Positions 43,144-51,914 of a DNA stretch of 64,000 nt are shown here, in pieces. Positions within the stretch are counted from its first letter, which is position 1. Each line of letters opens with the position of its first letter. Both the position numbers and the translations under genes were made by a program. Source of the stretch: Actinoplanes cyaneus (GTDB lineage: Bacteria; Actinomycetota; Actinomycetes; Mycobacteriales; Micromonosporaceae). A model generated the notes under the pieces. That model did not search any database. It saw nothing but the letters and a program-made list of their open reading frames with translations, and was not told where the DNA came from. The DNA is taken from positions 220,752 to 284,751 of the forward strand of contig NZ_BOMH01000016.1 of the NCBI RefSeq assembly GCF_016862095.1, in the 5' to 3' direction.

Positions 43144-44424
43144 GTGAAAGCACGCCTCCATCCCGCCTGGTCGGTCGCCGCCGTCGCGTTCATCGCCCTG
43201 ATCGGCGCGGCCGGCTTCCGCTCCACCCCGTCCGTCATGCTGGAGCCGCTGCACGCCGAGTTCGGCTGGTCGCTCGGCACGATCTCCGCCGCCGTCTCGG
43301 TGAACCTGCTGCTCTACGGCCTGACCGCGCCGTTCGCCGCGGCGCTGATGGCGAAGTTCGGCATCCGCCGGGTCGCCGCCGTCGCGCTCGGCCTGGTCGC
43401 GCTCGGTTCCGGCCTGACCATCTGGATGAACTCCAGCTGGCAACTGATGCTCTGCTGGGGGGTGCTCGTCGGGCTCGGCACCGGCTCGCTCGCGCTCGGC
43501 TTCGTCGCCACCATCACCGGCCGCTGGTTCGTCAAGCACCGTGGGCTGGTCACCGGCGTGCTCACGGCCGGCGGCGCGACCGGCAACCTGGTCTTCCTGC
43601 CGGTGCTGTCGCGCATCACCGAGACCCACGGGTGGCGTACGGCGGCGCTGACCGTGACGGCGGTCGCGCTCCTCGTCGTGCCGCTGATCCTCTGGCGCCT
43701 CCGCGACCACCCGCAGGACCTCGGCGTGACAGCGCTCGGCGGCCTCACCGACCCGCCGGCGAAACCGGCCGGGAACGCCGCGCGGACCGCGCTCACCGCT
43801 CTGCGCGACGCCGCCAGGACCCGGGCGTTCTGGCTGCTCGCCGGCGGTTTCGCGATCTGCGGCGCGACCACCAACGGCCTGGTCGGCACCCACTTCATCC
43901 CGGCCGCGCACGACCACGGCATGCCGACCACCACCGCCGCGAGCCTGCTCGCCCTGGTCGGCGTCTTCGACATCGTCGGCACGATCGCCTCCGGCTGGCT
44001 CACCGACCGGGTCGACAGCCGCATCCTGCTCGGCGGGTACTACGCCCTGCGCGGCCTCTCGTTGCTCGTCCTGCCCTCGATCCTGGCGGCCACGGCACAC
44101 CCGAGCATGCTGGTGTTCATCCTCTTCTACGGCCTCGACTGGGTCGCCACCGTGCCGCCGACGGTCACCCTGTGCCGGGAGTACTTCGGCGCGGCCGGCC
44201 CGGTCGTCTTCGGCTGGGTCTTCGCCTCCCACCAGTTCGGCGCCGCGATCGCCGCCACCGCCGCCGGTCTCGTCCGTGACCAGCTCGGCGCGTACACCTG
44301 GGCCTGGTACGGTGCCGGCGCCCTCGCCCTCCTCGCGTCCCTGCTGAGCCTCATGCTCTTCGCCGGCAAGCACCTCAAGCCCGTCGCCCCCGGCCTCGGT
44401 CTCGCAGTCCCGTCAAAAGCCTGA
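43144..44424 (+). CDS. MFS transporter
   Basis: 426 residues from GTG 43144 with twelve predicted membrane helices in two halves. The loop between helices 2 and 3 reads ALMAKFGIRRVAAVALG and the corresponding loop in the second half GWLTDRVDSRILLGGYY, both the MFS pattern. It resembles the oxalate/formate-type and monocarboxylate-like MFS clade (TGRWFVKHRGLVTGVLTAGGA). Substrate unknown; regulated perhaps by the divergent AraC protein. Confidence 0.9.
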   Translation: MKARLHPAWSVAAVAFIALIGAAGFRSTPSVMLEPLHAEFGWSLGTISAAVSVNLLLYGLTAPFAAALMAKFGIRRVAAVALGLVALGSGLTIWMNSSWQLMLCWGVLVGLGTGSLALGFVATITGRWFVKHRGLVTGVLTAGGATGNLVFLPVLSRITETHGWRTAALTVTAVALLVVPLILWRLRDHPQDLGVTALGGLTDPPAKPAGNAARTALTALRDAARTRAFWLLAGGFAICGATTNGLVGTHFIPAAHDHGMPTTTAASLLALVGVFDIVGTIASGWLTDRVDSRILLGGYYALRGLSLLVLPSILAATAHPSMLVFILFYGLDWVATVPPTVTLCREYFGAAGPVVFGWVFASHQFGAAIAATAAGLVRDQLGAYTWAWYGAGALALLASLLSLMLFAGKHLKPVAPGLGLAVPSKA

Positions 44425-44958
44425 AACCCCTTCCCGCGTACGCCGATGAGCCGCCCGCCGCAGCCCCGCCCCGCGCAGCCGTGCCCCGCGCGCAGTCCCG
44501 CCCCGCGCGCGCAGCCGCGCCCCGCGTATACCCCGTCCCGCGTGTACCCCGCGCGGGGCTGCGGCCCGCACCGGACTGCGGCCGCGACTGAGGTTCCGGC
44601 TGGTTGTCATGGGCGTTATGAGGGACGAATAACGCCCATGACAACCAGCCGGGGTCGGGAGCGCGGCCGCGACCTCGAGCCGGGCGGGCGTCGCGTCGGG
44701 CGGTGTGGGACGCGGCTGTCCGGGGTGGGGAGGGCGCGGACGGGCGTTGCGTCGGGTGGCGTGGGACGCGGCTGTCCGGGGTGGTACGGCCCGGGCTGGC
44801 GTTGGGTCGGGCGGCGTGGGGTGAGGCCACCCAGGGTGTGGATCACCAGGTGGGCGGCGGCGCCGTTGCGGCCTGGAGCGCAGCGGCGTCGCGGACTGCT
44901 CGGCGGGGCCGCGAATCCGGTGGGGCGGCGGGTGGCCGTACCGGAGAATGGGGTTGAT
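44425..44958. repeat. GC-extreme intergenic region with imperfect tandem repeats
   Basis: About 530 bases without a gene. 44450-44580 is a run of CCCCGCGC/CCCGCG variants. 44690-44830 holds a 56-bp-period imperfect tandem repeat; the core GTGGGACGCGGCTGTCCGGG occurs at 44705 and 44761 and a decayed third copy near 44816. Between these blocks sits the long palindrome annotated separately. Confidence 0.7.
44596..44652. repeat. Long perfect palindrome, copy 1
   Basis: 24-bp arms (44596-44619 and 44629-44652) around the nine-base loop GAGGGACGA. Its arms match the palindrome at 55616-55680 except for two paired (compensatory) differences. The core is CCGGCTGGTT-x-TCATGG-x-CGTTAT. Confidence 0.92.
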
Positions 44959-45273
44959 CTAGGGGGTGACCTCGACGACCTCGAGCAGGCCGCTGAGGAC
45001 GAGGATCTGGCGGACGTTGCTGCTCGGGCGCGCGAGCCGGAAGGCGATCGCCTGGTCACGGGCCCGCTGGAAGCCGGAGATCAGCGCGCCGAGGCCGGTC
45101 GAGTCGATGAACGCGACGTCGTGCATGTCGACCACGATCTGGCGGGGGCGACCGGCGACGGCCTCGCCCAGCGCGACCCGCACCTGCTCGACCGTGAGGA
45201 CGTCGATCTCGCCGCGCAGCGACACGGTGGTGAGGGTGCCGTCAGCATCCAGGCTCGTCACTTCTTCGATCAC
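44959..45273 (-). CDS. STAS-domain anti-sigma factor antagonist
   Basis: 104 residues from GTG 45273 (GAAGG upstream). SpoIIAA-like STAS domain: TLTTVSLRGEIDVLTVEQV, QIVVDMHDVAFIDSTGLGALIS with the phosphorylatable Ser in DSTGLG, and a C-terminal VRQILVLSGLLEVVEV. It would bind an anti-sigma/serine kinase when unphosphorylated. No partner kinase is adjacent, but the GAF-SpoIIE phosphatase at 55.9 kb belongs to the same signalling type. Confidence 0.92.
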   Translation of the reverse strand: MIEEVTSLDADGTLTTVSLRGEIDVLTVEQVRVALGEAVAGRPRQIVVDMHDVAFIDSTGLGALISGFQRARDQAIAFRLARPSSNVRQILVLSGLLEVVEVTP

Positions 45274-45367
45274 CGGGGGCCTTCCGTTCGCCGGGCGGGT
45301 GCCCGCTTTGCAGTGGCGGGGGTTCCACGTACGGTAATCGGCATCACCAAGATGTGAGGAGCACGGT

Positions 45368-47788
45368 GTGCCGATCCGTGGCGGTCTGCCGCCGCGCAAT
45401 CCCCGCTTCGTGGGTCGTGAAGATCTGCTGTCCCGCGTGCGCGGCCTGCTCGGCAACGGTCCGGTGGTGCTGCTGCCGAGTGCGGACCACCAACTCGGCG
45501 GAACTGGACGTACCCAATTGGCGGTGGAGTATGCCTACCGTCATGCGGAGACCTACGATCTGGTGTGGTGGATCCCCGCCGAGCAGAACGCGGGGATGCG
45601 CGCCGCGCTCGCCGGTCTCGCGCAGAAACTGGGGTTGCCCGAGGCGCGCGACCTCAACCGGACGCTGGGCGCTGTCCGTGACGCGCTGAGCCGCGGCGAG
45701 CCGTACCGGCACTGGCTGGTCGTCTTCGAGAATGCGAACCGGCCCGAGGACATCATGCCGTACCTGCCGTCCGGCGCCGGGCACGTGCTCGTGACCAGCC
45801 GGAATCCCCGCTGGACGGCCGAGGTGGCGCAGGCCCTGCCGGTGCCGGTCTTCGACCGGGCGGACGCGGTCGACCTGTTGCAGGCCCGCGCGCCGGAGCT
45901 CTCCGTGGGGGACGCCGACCGGCTCGCGACCCGGCTCGGCGACCTGCCGATGGCGCTGGACCTGGCCGCCGCCGTGCGCACCGCCACCGGCTGGCCGGTC
46001 GGGGAGTATCTGGAGCGCTACGAGCGCCGCGCCGCCGAGCTGGCGTTCCCCACCCCGGTCCGGGTCACCTGGGGCCTGGCCGCCGACGCGCTGGGCGAGG
46101 CCGCCCCGGCCGACCGGGTGCTGCTGGAGCTCTGCACGTTCCTGGCCAGCGCCCCGGTCTCCTGGCAGTTGCTCTGGGCGGCGCGGACGCTGCCGCTGGA
46201 GCCGGAGATCGCCCGGACCGTCCGGGTCGAGCGCCGGCTGCGGGCCGCGATGCGCCGGATCGCCCGGTTCGGGCTGGCTGGGCTGGACCCGTCGGGCGAG
46301 CGGCTCACCGTGCACCCGCTGATCCGGGGCATGTTCGGTCAGGAGCTCAGCTCGGAGCGGCACGCCGAGCTGCTGCGCATCGTGCGCGGCATGCTCTCCG
46401 CGGCCGACCCGGGCGACCCGGACAATCCGGCCGGCTGGTACCGGTACGCGGAGCTCGCCCCACACCTGATCCACTCGGATCTGCTGGGCGGCGACGCCGA
46501 GGAGGTCCGCCAGCTGGTGATCAACTGCATCCGGTTCCACTTCGCGCGCGGCGACTACGACTCGAGCCGCGAGCTGGCCGCCTCCGCTGTCGCCCGGTGG
46601 CGGGACGCGCTGGGCGAGTCCGCCGAGCAGACGCTGCTCGCCTCGTTCCACCTGGCGAACGCGCTGCGCGCGGTGGGCCGCTCCGCCGACGCGCGGAACC
46701 TGAACCTGCAGACGCTGCGCACCCAGCGGGAGGTGTTCGGCGCCGACGACGAGGCGACCCTGGCCACCGCCAACAGTGTCGGCGGGGACCTGCGCATGCA
46801 GGGCCACTTCGGGCAGGCGCGGCAGTTGGACGCGGACAACCTGGTGCGGTACCGCAGGCTGTTCGGCGAGAGCTTCCCGACCGCGCTGCGCTGCGCCAAC
46901 AACCTCGCCATCGATCTGCGGCTGCTCGGCGACTTCCGGGGCGCCCGGGCACTGGACGAGCAGACGCTGCGGCATCGGCAGGCGATCTTCGTGGACGGGC
47001 ACCCGGAGACGCTGTCGTCACGGGCCGCGCTCGCCTACGACCTGTACGGGCTCGGCGACTACACCGGGGTCGCCGGCGTGCTGGCCGGGCACGCCGAGCA
47101 GGTCGCCGAGGACCACCCGTTCGCGCTCTGGGCCGGGCGGCTCACGGCGATGGCGGCGTACCGGCTGGGGCTGGCCGAGGCGCGTGACCTGGCGACCGCG
47201 AACCTGGAGGCGTGCCGGCAGCGGTTCGGCGACCTGAACGTGGACACGCTGGCGACCGCATTGTCGCTGGCCAACTGCGTGCGTGCGGCCGGCGATCTGA
47301 CCGCCGCCCACGAGCTGCTGGAACGGGCGGTGATCCGGTTCCACGCGGTGCTCGGCGACGAGCATCCGTTCACGCTCGCCGCCTCCGCCGGGCTGGCCGG
47401 GGTGGTCCGGGCGGCCGGCCAGCACCACGAGGCGCGGACCATCGACGAAGAGGTGATCAGTGGGCTGCGGCGCAGCGTCGGAGCTGATCATCCGTTCACG
47501 CTGAGCTGCGCGAACGGGCTGGCGGCGGACCTTTTCGCGGCCGGGGAGGGTCAGCCGGCGCGGGAGCTCGCGGCGGACACGCTGCGGCGGTCCCGGGTGG
47601 TGCGCGGGGCCGACCACCCGGACACGCTGGCCTGTGCGTGGAACCTGGCGCTGGCGGACCAGGACGAGGCCGCGCAGCGGCAGGCCGTCGAGGCGCTGGG
47701 AAAGGCGTACGGCGACGGCCACCCGGTGTTCCGGGTGACCGCCGCCGGGCAGCGTCTGGAGACGGATGTGGACCTGCCACCGTTGTGA
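45368..47788 (+). CDS. FxSxx-COOH system NB-ARC/TPR protein (FxsT-like) with altered P-loop
   Basis: 806 residues from GTG 45368, seven bases after GAGGAG. N-terminal NB-ARC-like STAND NTPase (1-330), then winged-helix segment and about twelve TPR-type repeats in the C-terminal half (TLASFHLANALRAVGRSADAR-type units with the recurrent HPxTLxxxxxLA pattern). The start NPRFVGREDLLSRVRGLL and GGTGRTQLAVEYAYRH match the FxsT family, but the Walker A Lys is Arg48 and the Walker B-like WLVVFENAN has Glu121 where Asp is usual. It may therefore bind nucleotide weakly or not at all. It lies 3.3 kb from the FxSxx precursor gene and diverges from it across a GGDEF/EAL gene. Confidence 0.75.
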   Translation: MPIRGGLPPRNPRFVGREDLLSRVRGLLGNGPVVLLPSADHQLGGTGRTQLAVEYAYRHAETYDLVWWIPAEQNAGMRAALAGLAQKLGLPEARDLNRTLGAVRDALSRGEPYRHWLVVFENANRPEDIMPYLPSGAGHVLVTSRNPRWTAEVAQALPVPVFDRADAVDLLQARAPELSVGDADRLATRLGDLPMALDLAAAVRTATGWPVGEYLERYERRAAELAFPTPVRVTWGLAADALGEAAPADRVLLELCTFLASAPVSWQLLWAARTLPLEPEIARTVRVERRLRAAMRRIARFGLAGLDPSGERLTVHPLIRGMFGQELSSERHAELLRIVRGMLSAADPGDPDNPAGWYRYAELAPHLIHSDLLGGDAEEVRQLVINCIRFHFARGDYDSSRELAASAVARWRDALGESAEQTLLASFHLANALRAVGRSADARNLNLQTLRTQREVFGADDEATLATANSVGGDLRMQGHFGQARQLDADNLVRYRRLFGESFPTALRCANNLAIDLRLLGDFRGARALDEQTLRHRQAIFVDGHPETLSSRAALAYDLYGLGDYTGVAGVLAGHAEQVAEDHPFALWAGRLTAMAAYRLGLAEARDLATANLEACRQRFGDLNVDTLATALSLANCVRAAGDLTAAHELLERAVIRFHAVLGDEHPFTLAASAGLAGVVRAAGQHHEARTIDEEVISGLRRSVGADHPFTLSCANGLAADLFAAGEGQPARELAADTLRRSRVVRGADHPDTLACAWNLALADQDEAAQRQAVEALGKAYGDGHPVFRVTAAGQRLETDVDLPPL

Positions 47789-47809
47789 GGCGCGGGCGCG
47801 CCGGTCAGC

Positions 47810-49486
47810 TCAGGCGGCGACGTCCTTCTCGGCGTCGGCCTGCCTGTCGAGCAGCTCGGTGACGTCGAGGGCGGGCATCGGCCGGGCGAAGTGGTAACCC
47901 TGCGCCCGGCTGCACGCCAGGTCCCGCAGCCAGTCGGCCTGGGCCGCGTCCTCGACGCCCTCGGCCACCGGTGACAGGTTGAACGTCCGGGCGATGTGCA
48001 GCACCGCCTCGGCCACCGACGCCCCGCCGCTCTCCGGCATCGCCTGCACGAACGACCGGTCGATCTTGACCACGTCCACCGGCAGCGCGCTCAGGTGACT
48101 GAGCGAGGAGAAGCCGGTCCCGAAGTCGTCCAGCGCGATCCGCACGCCGAGGTCCTTCAGCTCGCTGAGGATCCGGGCGGACTCCTCGAGGTCGACCAGC
48201 GCGACCGACTCGGTCAGCTCCAGCACCAGGTGCTCCGGGTCCAGCCCGGTGCGTTCCAGCACCGAGCGGACCTCGGCGACCAGGTTCGGGTTGCTGAGCT
48301 GCGAGGCGGACAGGTTGACGTTCATCTCGAAGCCGGGGAACTGCCGCTGCCAGCCGACCGCCTGCCGGCAGGCCTCCTCCAGCACCCAGCCGCCGAGCCG
48401 GGGCAGCAGCCCGAGCTGCTCGGCCAGTTCCAGGAACAGGCCGGGCGGGACCAGGCCCTTCTCCGGGTGCTGCCAGCGGATCAGCGCCTCGACGCCGACG
48501 GTCTGCTCGCCGTCCAGGTCGACGATCGGCTGGTAGTGCACCTCGAACTCACCCATGTCCAGGGCACGGATGATGTCGCCCTCGGCCTTGCGGCGCTGCT
48601 CCTCCAGGGCGAACAGCTCCGGGTCGAACCGGCGGGCCGCCCCGCCGCCGTCCAGCTTCGCGCGGTGCAGGGCCTGGTCGGCCTCGCGCAGCACGTGGTC
48701 GATACCGCCGCCACCGGCCGTCAGGGCGACGCCGGCACTGGCCCGGACGGTCATCTTGAGGCCGGCCACCTCCAGCGGCCGGTGCAGCTCGGTGAGCACC
48801 CGGTCGGCGACCGCGACCGCTGCCTGCTCGTCCTCCAGGCCGGGCAGCAGCACCACGAACTCGTCGCCGTCGAGCCGGGCGACCACGTCGTTGGCCCGCA
48901 CGTTCGCGGCCAGCCGGTCGGCCGCGGCCCGCAGCAGCTCGTCGCCGACCTCGTGGCCGAACGTGTCGTTGAGCTCGCGGAAGCCGTCCAGGTCGACCAC
49001 GATCACCGCGGTCATGGTCCGGCTCGCCTCGGCCAGCGCGTGCTCGGCACGCTCCAGGAACATCTTGCGGTTGCCGACCCCGGTCAGCGGATCCCGGTAC
49101 GCCTGCCGGGCCAGCATCGCCCGCTGCGTGGTCATCTCGCGCAGCAGCGCCTTGTCGGTGCCGGTGCCGAGCCAGTGGCGGCCGAGGACGGCCACCGCCA
49201 TGCCGAGCAGCAGCCAGACCGCGCCCGGGGCGAGTTCGTCCTGGACGTGCCGGATGCCGCTCACCACCAGCGCGGCCGCCGCCGGCCCGAACCGCAGCAC
49301 CGGCCGCTCCGGCGCCACCAGCAGTATCGCCACGCCGAGACACAGAGCCGCGGCCAGCGGCACGAGCCAGGACGTGAGGGTCACGTCCGTGTCCGCCGCC
49401 GGCCACACCAGCAGTACCAGGGAAGCCAGCACGACGCCGTCGTCGACGGCGCGCCGCATCCGGTCCAACAGTGCTTTCCGAGCCAC
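47810..49486 (-). CDS. Membrane GGDEF-EAL protein (cyclic di-GMP turnover)
   Basis: 558 residues from GTG 49486 (GGAGG six bases upstream); a longer open frame exists but has no start site. About four membrane helices in the first 110 residues, then a GGDEF domain (LTGVGNRKMFLERAEHALAE) whose signature is DGDEF, with an I-site RAND five residues before it. The EAL domain has the metal/catalytic set: VEALIRW, NVNLSASQL, ELTESVALVD, DDFGTGFSSL, KIDRSFV and AEGVED. The EAL part should be an active phosphodiesterase; the first Gly of GGDEF is Asp, so cyclase activity is uncertain. Confidence 0.92.
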   Translation of the reverse strand: MARKALLDRMRRAVDDGVVLASLVLLVWPAADTDVTLTSWLVPLAAALCLGVAILLVAPERPVLRFGPAAAALVVSGIRHVQDELAPGAVWLLLGMAVAVLGRHWLGTGTDKALLREMTTQRAMLARQAYRDPLTGVGNRKMFLERAEHALAEASRTMTAVIVVDLDGFRELNDTFGHEVGDELLRAAADRLAANVRANDVVARLDGDEFVVLLPGLEDEQAAVAVADRVLTELHRPLEVAGLKMTVRASAGVALTAGGGGIDHVLREADQALHRAKLDGGGAARRFDPELFALEEQRRKAEGDIIRALDMGEFEVHYQPIVDLDGEQTVGVEALIRWQHPEKGLVPPGLFLELAEQLGLLPRLGGWVLEEACRQAVGWQRQFPGFEMNVNLSASQLSNPNLVAEVRSVLERTGLDPEHLVLELTESVALVDLEESARILSELKDLGVRIALDDFGTGFSSLSHLSALPVDVVKIDRSFVQAMPESGGASVAEAVLHIARTFNLSPVAEGVEDAAQADWLRDLACSRAQGYHFARPMPALDVTELLDRQADAEKDVAA

Positions 49487-49616
49487 GATCCACCTCCGGT
49501 CGCTCAGATCGGTCCGGTGGCGGGCGGGTTGAGTGATCCGGCTCGCTCCACTCATTCGCAACCGAGCGCAAAACCGCAGGTGAACCGGATTGCAACCGGC
49601 TGTCGCGCCGGCAATC

Positions 49617-51068
49617 TCAGCTGCACGTGCAGCTGCGCTCGCCGCCGGACAGCCAGGCGGCCAGGTCCGCGATGTCCGCTTCGGGCAGGGCCCGCGCGGC
49701 GGCTCGGACCAGCTCCGGCCTGCTGCGCAGGGCAGGATGCGGGGAGACCAGGGCGAGTCCGCTCCAGGCCCGCTCCTGGTCACGGTCCTTCCCCAGGCCC
49801 ATTCGGTACGCCGTGAGCGCGGCCCCCGCGTCGCCCCGCACCCAGGCGGCGTCGCCGGGATGCGCCGGGCCGGCCGGGTCGCCGCGCAGCAGCTCCCGGA
49901 TCATCCGCAGCCGTGGGCTCGGCTCGACCACCCGGGGACTCGCGGTCACCACCGACCGGACGACGGGCGCGGCGCGGCCCGCGTGCCACGCCTCGGCGAG
50001 CGCTGCCACGTCCCCGTGGGCGACCGTCAGGTTCCGCAGCCGCCAGCGCACGTGATGGTCGGCCCGGGCCAGATCCGCGAGCCGTTCCACCTCGGCGCCG
50101 ACCGGCTCGCTCCGCCACGGGCCTGCCTCGTCCCGCACGGCGCCGGCCAGCCGATTCCCGGCCGCGGTCAACCGGCCGCCGGCGAGCAGCTCTCCCGCGG
50201 ACTCGTGGACGGCGGCCCGCCACCGGGCGAACTCGAACGCCGCCTCGCCCGCACCGGAACCGCCGCGCAGCTCGGCTCGCCAGAAGCGGGTGACGGCGAG
50301 GAACGCGTACACCCCGTGCAGGATCCCGGACGCCGGCCGCGGATCGTCGCGCCACGGCGAATACCCGAGCGTGTCGTCCGGGCGGACCAGCTCGAACAGG
50401 CCGTGCACCGCGTTCAGCACGCTGTGCTGCGTCTCGTGCAGCAGCGCGACCGCGAGACTCGTGCCGTTCGCCGGGGCGGACAACGCGACCGCCCCGAACG
50501 CGGCCGCCGACGTGGCGCTCACCCCCTCGGCCCGCGGATCCGGGCGCGCCGGGACGATCACCCGCAACACGCCCTCGACGATGTCGGCCGCGCCCGGATG
50601 CCGGGTGGTCAGAATCCGCCACGCCTCGCCGAGGGAGTCCCGCCAGCGTGCCACCTCGGCGGGCGTGAGCGGCTCGGCCGGCGCCAGCCCGAGCAGGTGC
50701 CGCAGCGGCCCCCGATCGTCCAGGCGCACTGTCAGTGCCCGCCCGGCGTGCGTCACGGAGAGCGCCTGGCCGGCGATCTCCGGCAACTCCGTGCAGGCGG
50801 GCGCGGTTTCGTCGCGGAGGGCGGACAGCACCTGGGCTGCCCACAGGCCGGTCATCGGGTCGGCGATCCGGTCGCGCGATTCGCCGGGCGGCATGGCGTG
50901 CAGCCGGTCGTACCACCTCGGGTTCCTGCCGGCCCTGAGCCGGATCTCGCGGAGGAGAAGGAGATGGCGGCTGAGCTGCGCTCTGCGCAGCAGGGCGAGA
51001 GTGCCCGGTGAGGGCCGGCCGGCGCCGAGCGCGGCAAGGTCGGGGTCGGCGAGCCGGAACGGTTGCAA
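49617..51068 (-). CDS. HExxH-motif peptide modification protein of the FxSxx-COOH type
   Basis: 483 residues from a TTG 13 bases after the stop of the FxSxx precursor gene. The motif LLHETQHSVLNAV (His211, Glu212, His215) with the downstream GVYAFLAVTRFW segment is that of the HExxH domain family that accompanies FxSxx-COOH peptides, either as a stand-alone protein or fused to the radical SAM enzyme FxsB. The N-terminus (GTLALLRRAQLSRHLLLLREI) also fits. The C-terminus ends CTCS. It probably binds a metal and modifies the precursor encoded before it. No radical SAM domain is present. Confidence 0.8.
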   Translation of the reverse strand: MQPFRLADPDLAALGAGRPSPGTLALLRRAQLSRHLLLLREIRLRAGRNPRWYDRLHAMPPGESRDRIADPMTGLWAAQVLSALRDETAPACTELPEIAGQALSVTHAGRALTVRLDDRGPLRHLLGLAPAEPLTPAEVARWRDSLGEAWRILTTRHPGAADIVEGVLRVIVPARPDPRAEGVSATSAAAFGAVALSAPANGTSLAVALLHETQHSVLNAVHGLFELVRPDDTLGYSPWRDDPRPASGILHGVYAFLAVTRFWRAELRGGSGAGEAAFEFARWRAAVHESAGELLAGGRLTAAGNRLAGAVRDEAGPWRSEPVGAEVERLADLARADHHVRWRLRNLTVAHGDVAALAEAWHAGRAAPVVRSVVTASPRVVEPSPRLRMIRELLRGDPAGPAHPGDAAWVRGDAGAALTAYRMGLGKDRDQERAWSGLALVSPHPALRSRPELVRAAARALPEADIADLAAWLSGGERSCTCS

Positions 51069-51081
51069 CGGGTGGGGCCGC

Positions 51082-51270
51082 TCAGAGCGCGGAGTTGAAG
51101 CCGGCGATCTGCTCGCTCGGCCCGGCCAGGTCGCCGGCGAGGCGGCGCAGGCAGCGGTCCAGGGCCGAGTCGTCGCGGGTGACCAACTCGGCGAGGGTGG
51201 CCTCGGAGACGTCGATCATCGCGGATCGCCACTCCGGGGCGTGTCCGTCGTCCGGCTGGCCCGTCTCCAC
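51082..51270 (-). CDS. FxSxx-COOH precursor peptide (FxsA-like)
   Basis: 62 residues from GTG 51270 (GAGGGGG just upstream; an internal ATG at 51219 would give 45 residues). The protein ends ...PSEQIAGFNSAL, so the last five residues FNSAL fit F-x-S-x-x-COOH exactly. The preceding IDVSEATLAELVTRDDSALD and RCLRRLAGDL give the family's conserved acidic core. It is the substrate peptide of a ribosomally made, post-translationally modified system, with the HExxH gene 13 bases downstream on the same strand. Confidence 0.82.
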   Translation of the reverse strand: METGQPDDGHAPEWRSAMIDVSEATLAELVTRDDSALDRCLRRLAGDLAGPSEQIAGFNSAL

Positions 51271-51431
51271 GGCACCCCCTCGATCGTGGCGGTCGATGCG
51301 TTGCATGAAGGTTACGGCGGTCGCCGGGTCGGGTGAGCGCCGGGAGTCGCTACCGTGGGTGCTCGCGGGGATGGCGTGGTCGTGATCTCATGGGTCATCA
51401 CCACCGTAAGTCGGTAACGGAGGGCGAAATC

Positions 51432-51914
51432 GTGCTGGGTGGAGAACGCGGTGCCGTCGACGGTGCATCCCGCCCGCGGGGTGCGGCCGCCGCGCTGGCC
51501 GATCGGGTGGCGACGCTGCGTGCGTCGGCCTCCGGTGCGGACGGCGCGGTGCTGGTCACCGTCGCGAGTTCGGGGAACGTGACGGACCTGGAGCTGGACG
51601 AGCGGTCCCTGGGCCTGGGCGCGCCCGGGCTGGCGGCCGAGATCCTGCGGACGATCCGGCGTGCCCAGTCGGCGCTGGCCGGCCAGGTCGCGGACGCGGT
51701 CGAGGCGACCGTCGGGGCGGAGACCGAGACCGGCAAGGCGGTGCTGGACAGTTTCACGCAGCGTTTCCCCGAGTCGGGGGAGGGGCTCGACGAGCCTGCC
51801 GCTCCGGTGATGCCGGCACGGGCGCCGTTCCCGTCGTTCAGCACCGTGCCGTCGCTGCCGCACCAGACCCCGGGCAACGGGTTCGAGAGCGGGCGGGACA
51901 GTCGTGCACGCTGA
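51432..51914 (+). CDS. YbaB/EbfC-like nucleoid-associated family protein
   Basis: 160 residues from GTG 51432, seven bases after GGAGGG. The central part (LADRVATLRASASGADGAVL, VTDLELDERSL, ILRTIRRAQSALAGQVADAV) has the helix-strand-strand-helix order of YbaB proteins, with actinobacterial-type extensions: a Pro-rich tail PSFSTVPSLPHQTPG. In actinobacteria such proteins often stand next to ESX- or toxin-like genes; here an 11-base overlap joins it to the next gene. DNA binding is not certain for this divergent clade. Confidence 0.7.
   Translation: MLGGERGAVDGASRPRGAAAALADRVATLRASASGADGAVLVTVASSGNVTDLELDERSLGLGAPGLAAEILRTIRRAQSALAGQVADAVEATVGAETETGKAVLDSFTQRFPESGEGLDEPAAPVMPARAPFPSFSTVPSLPHQTPGNGFESGRDSRAR

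Noticed and set aside
40550..43147. An 865-residue forward frame opposite pilB and the AraC gene
   Set aside because: It crosses two real reverse genes and their intergenic gap, with composition of an antisense shadow.
44425..44958. Possible CRISPR-like array in the repeat desert
   Set aside because: Repeats are only two to three imperfect 56-bp units with no spacer pattern and no cas genes in the window.
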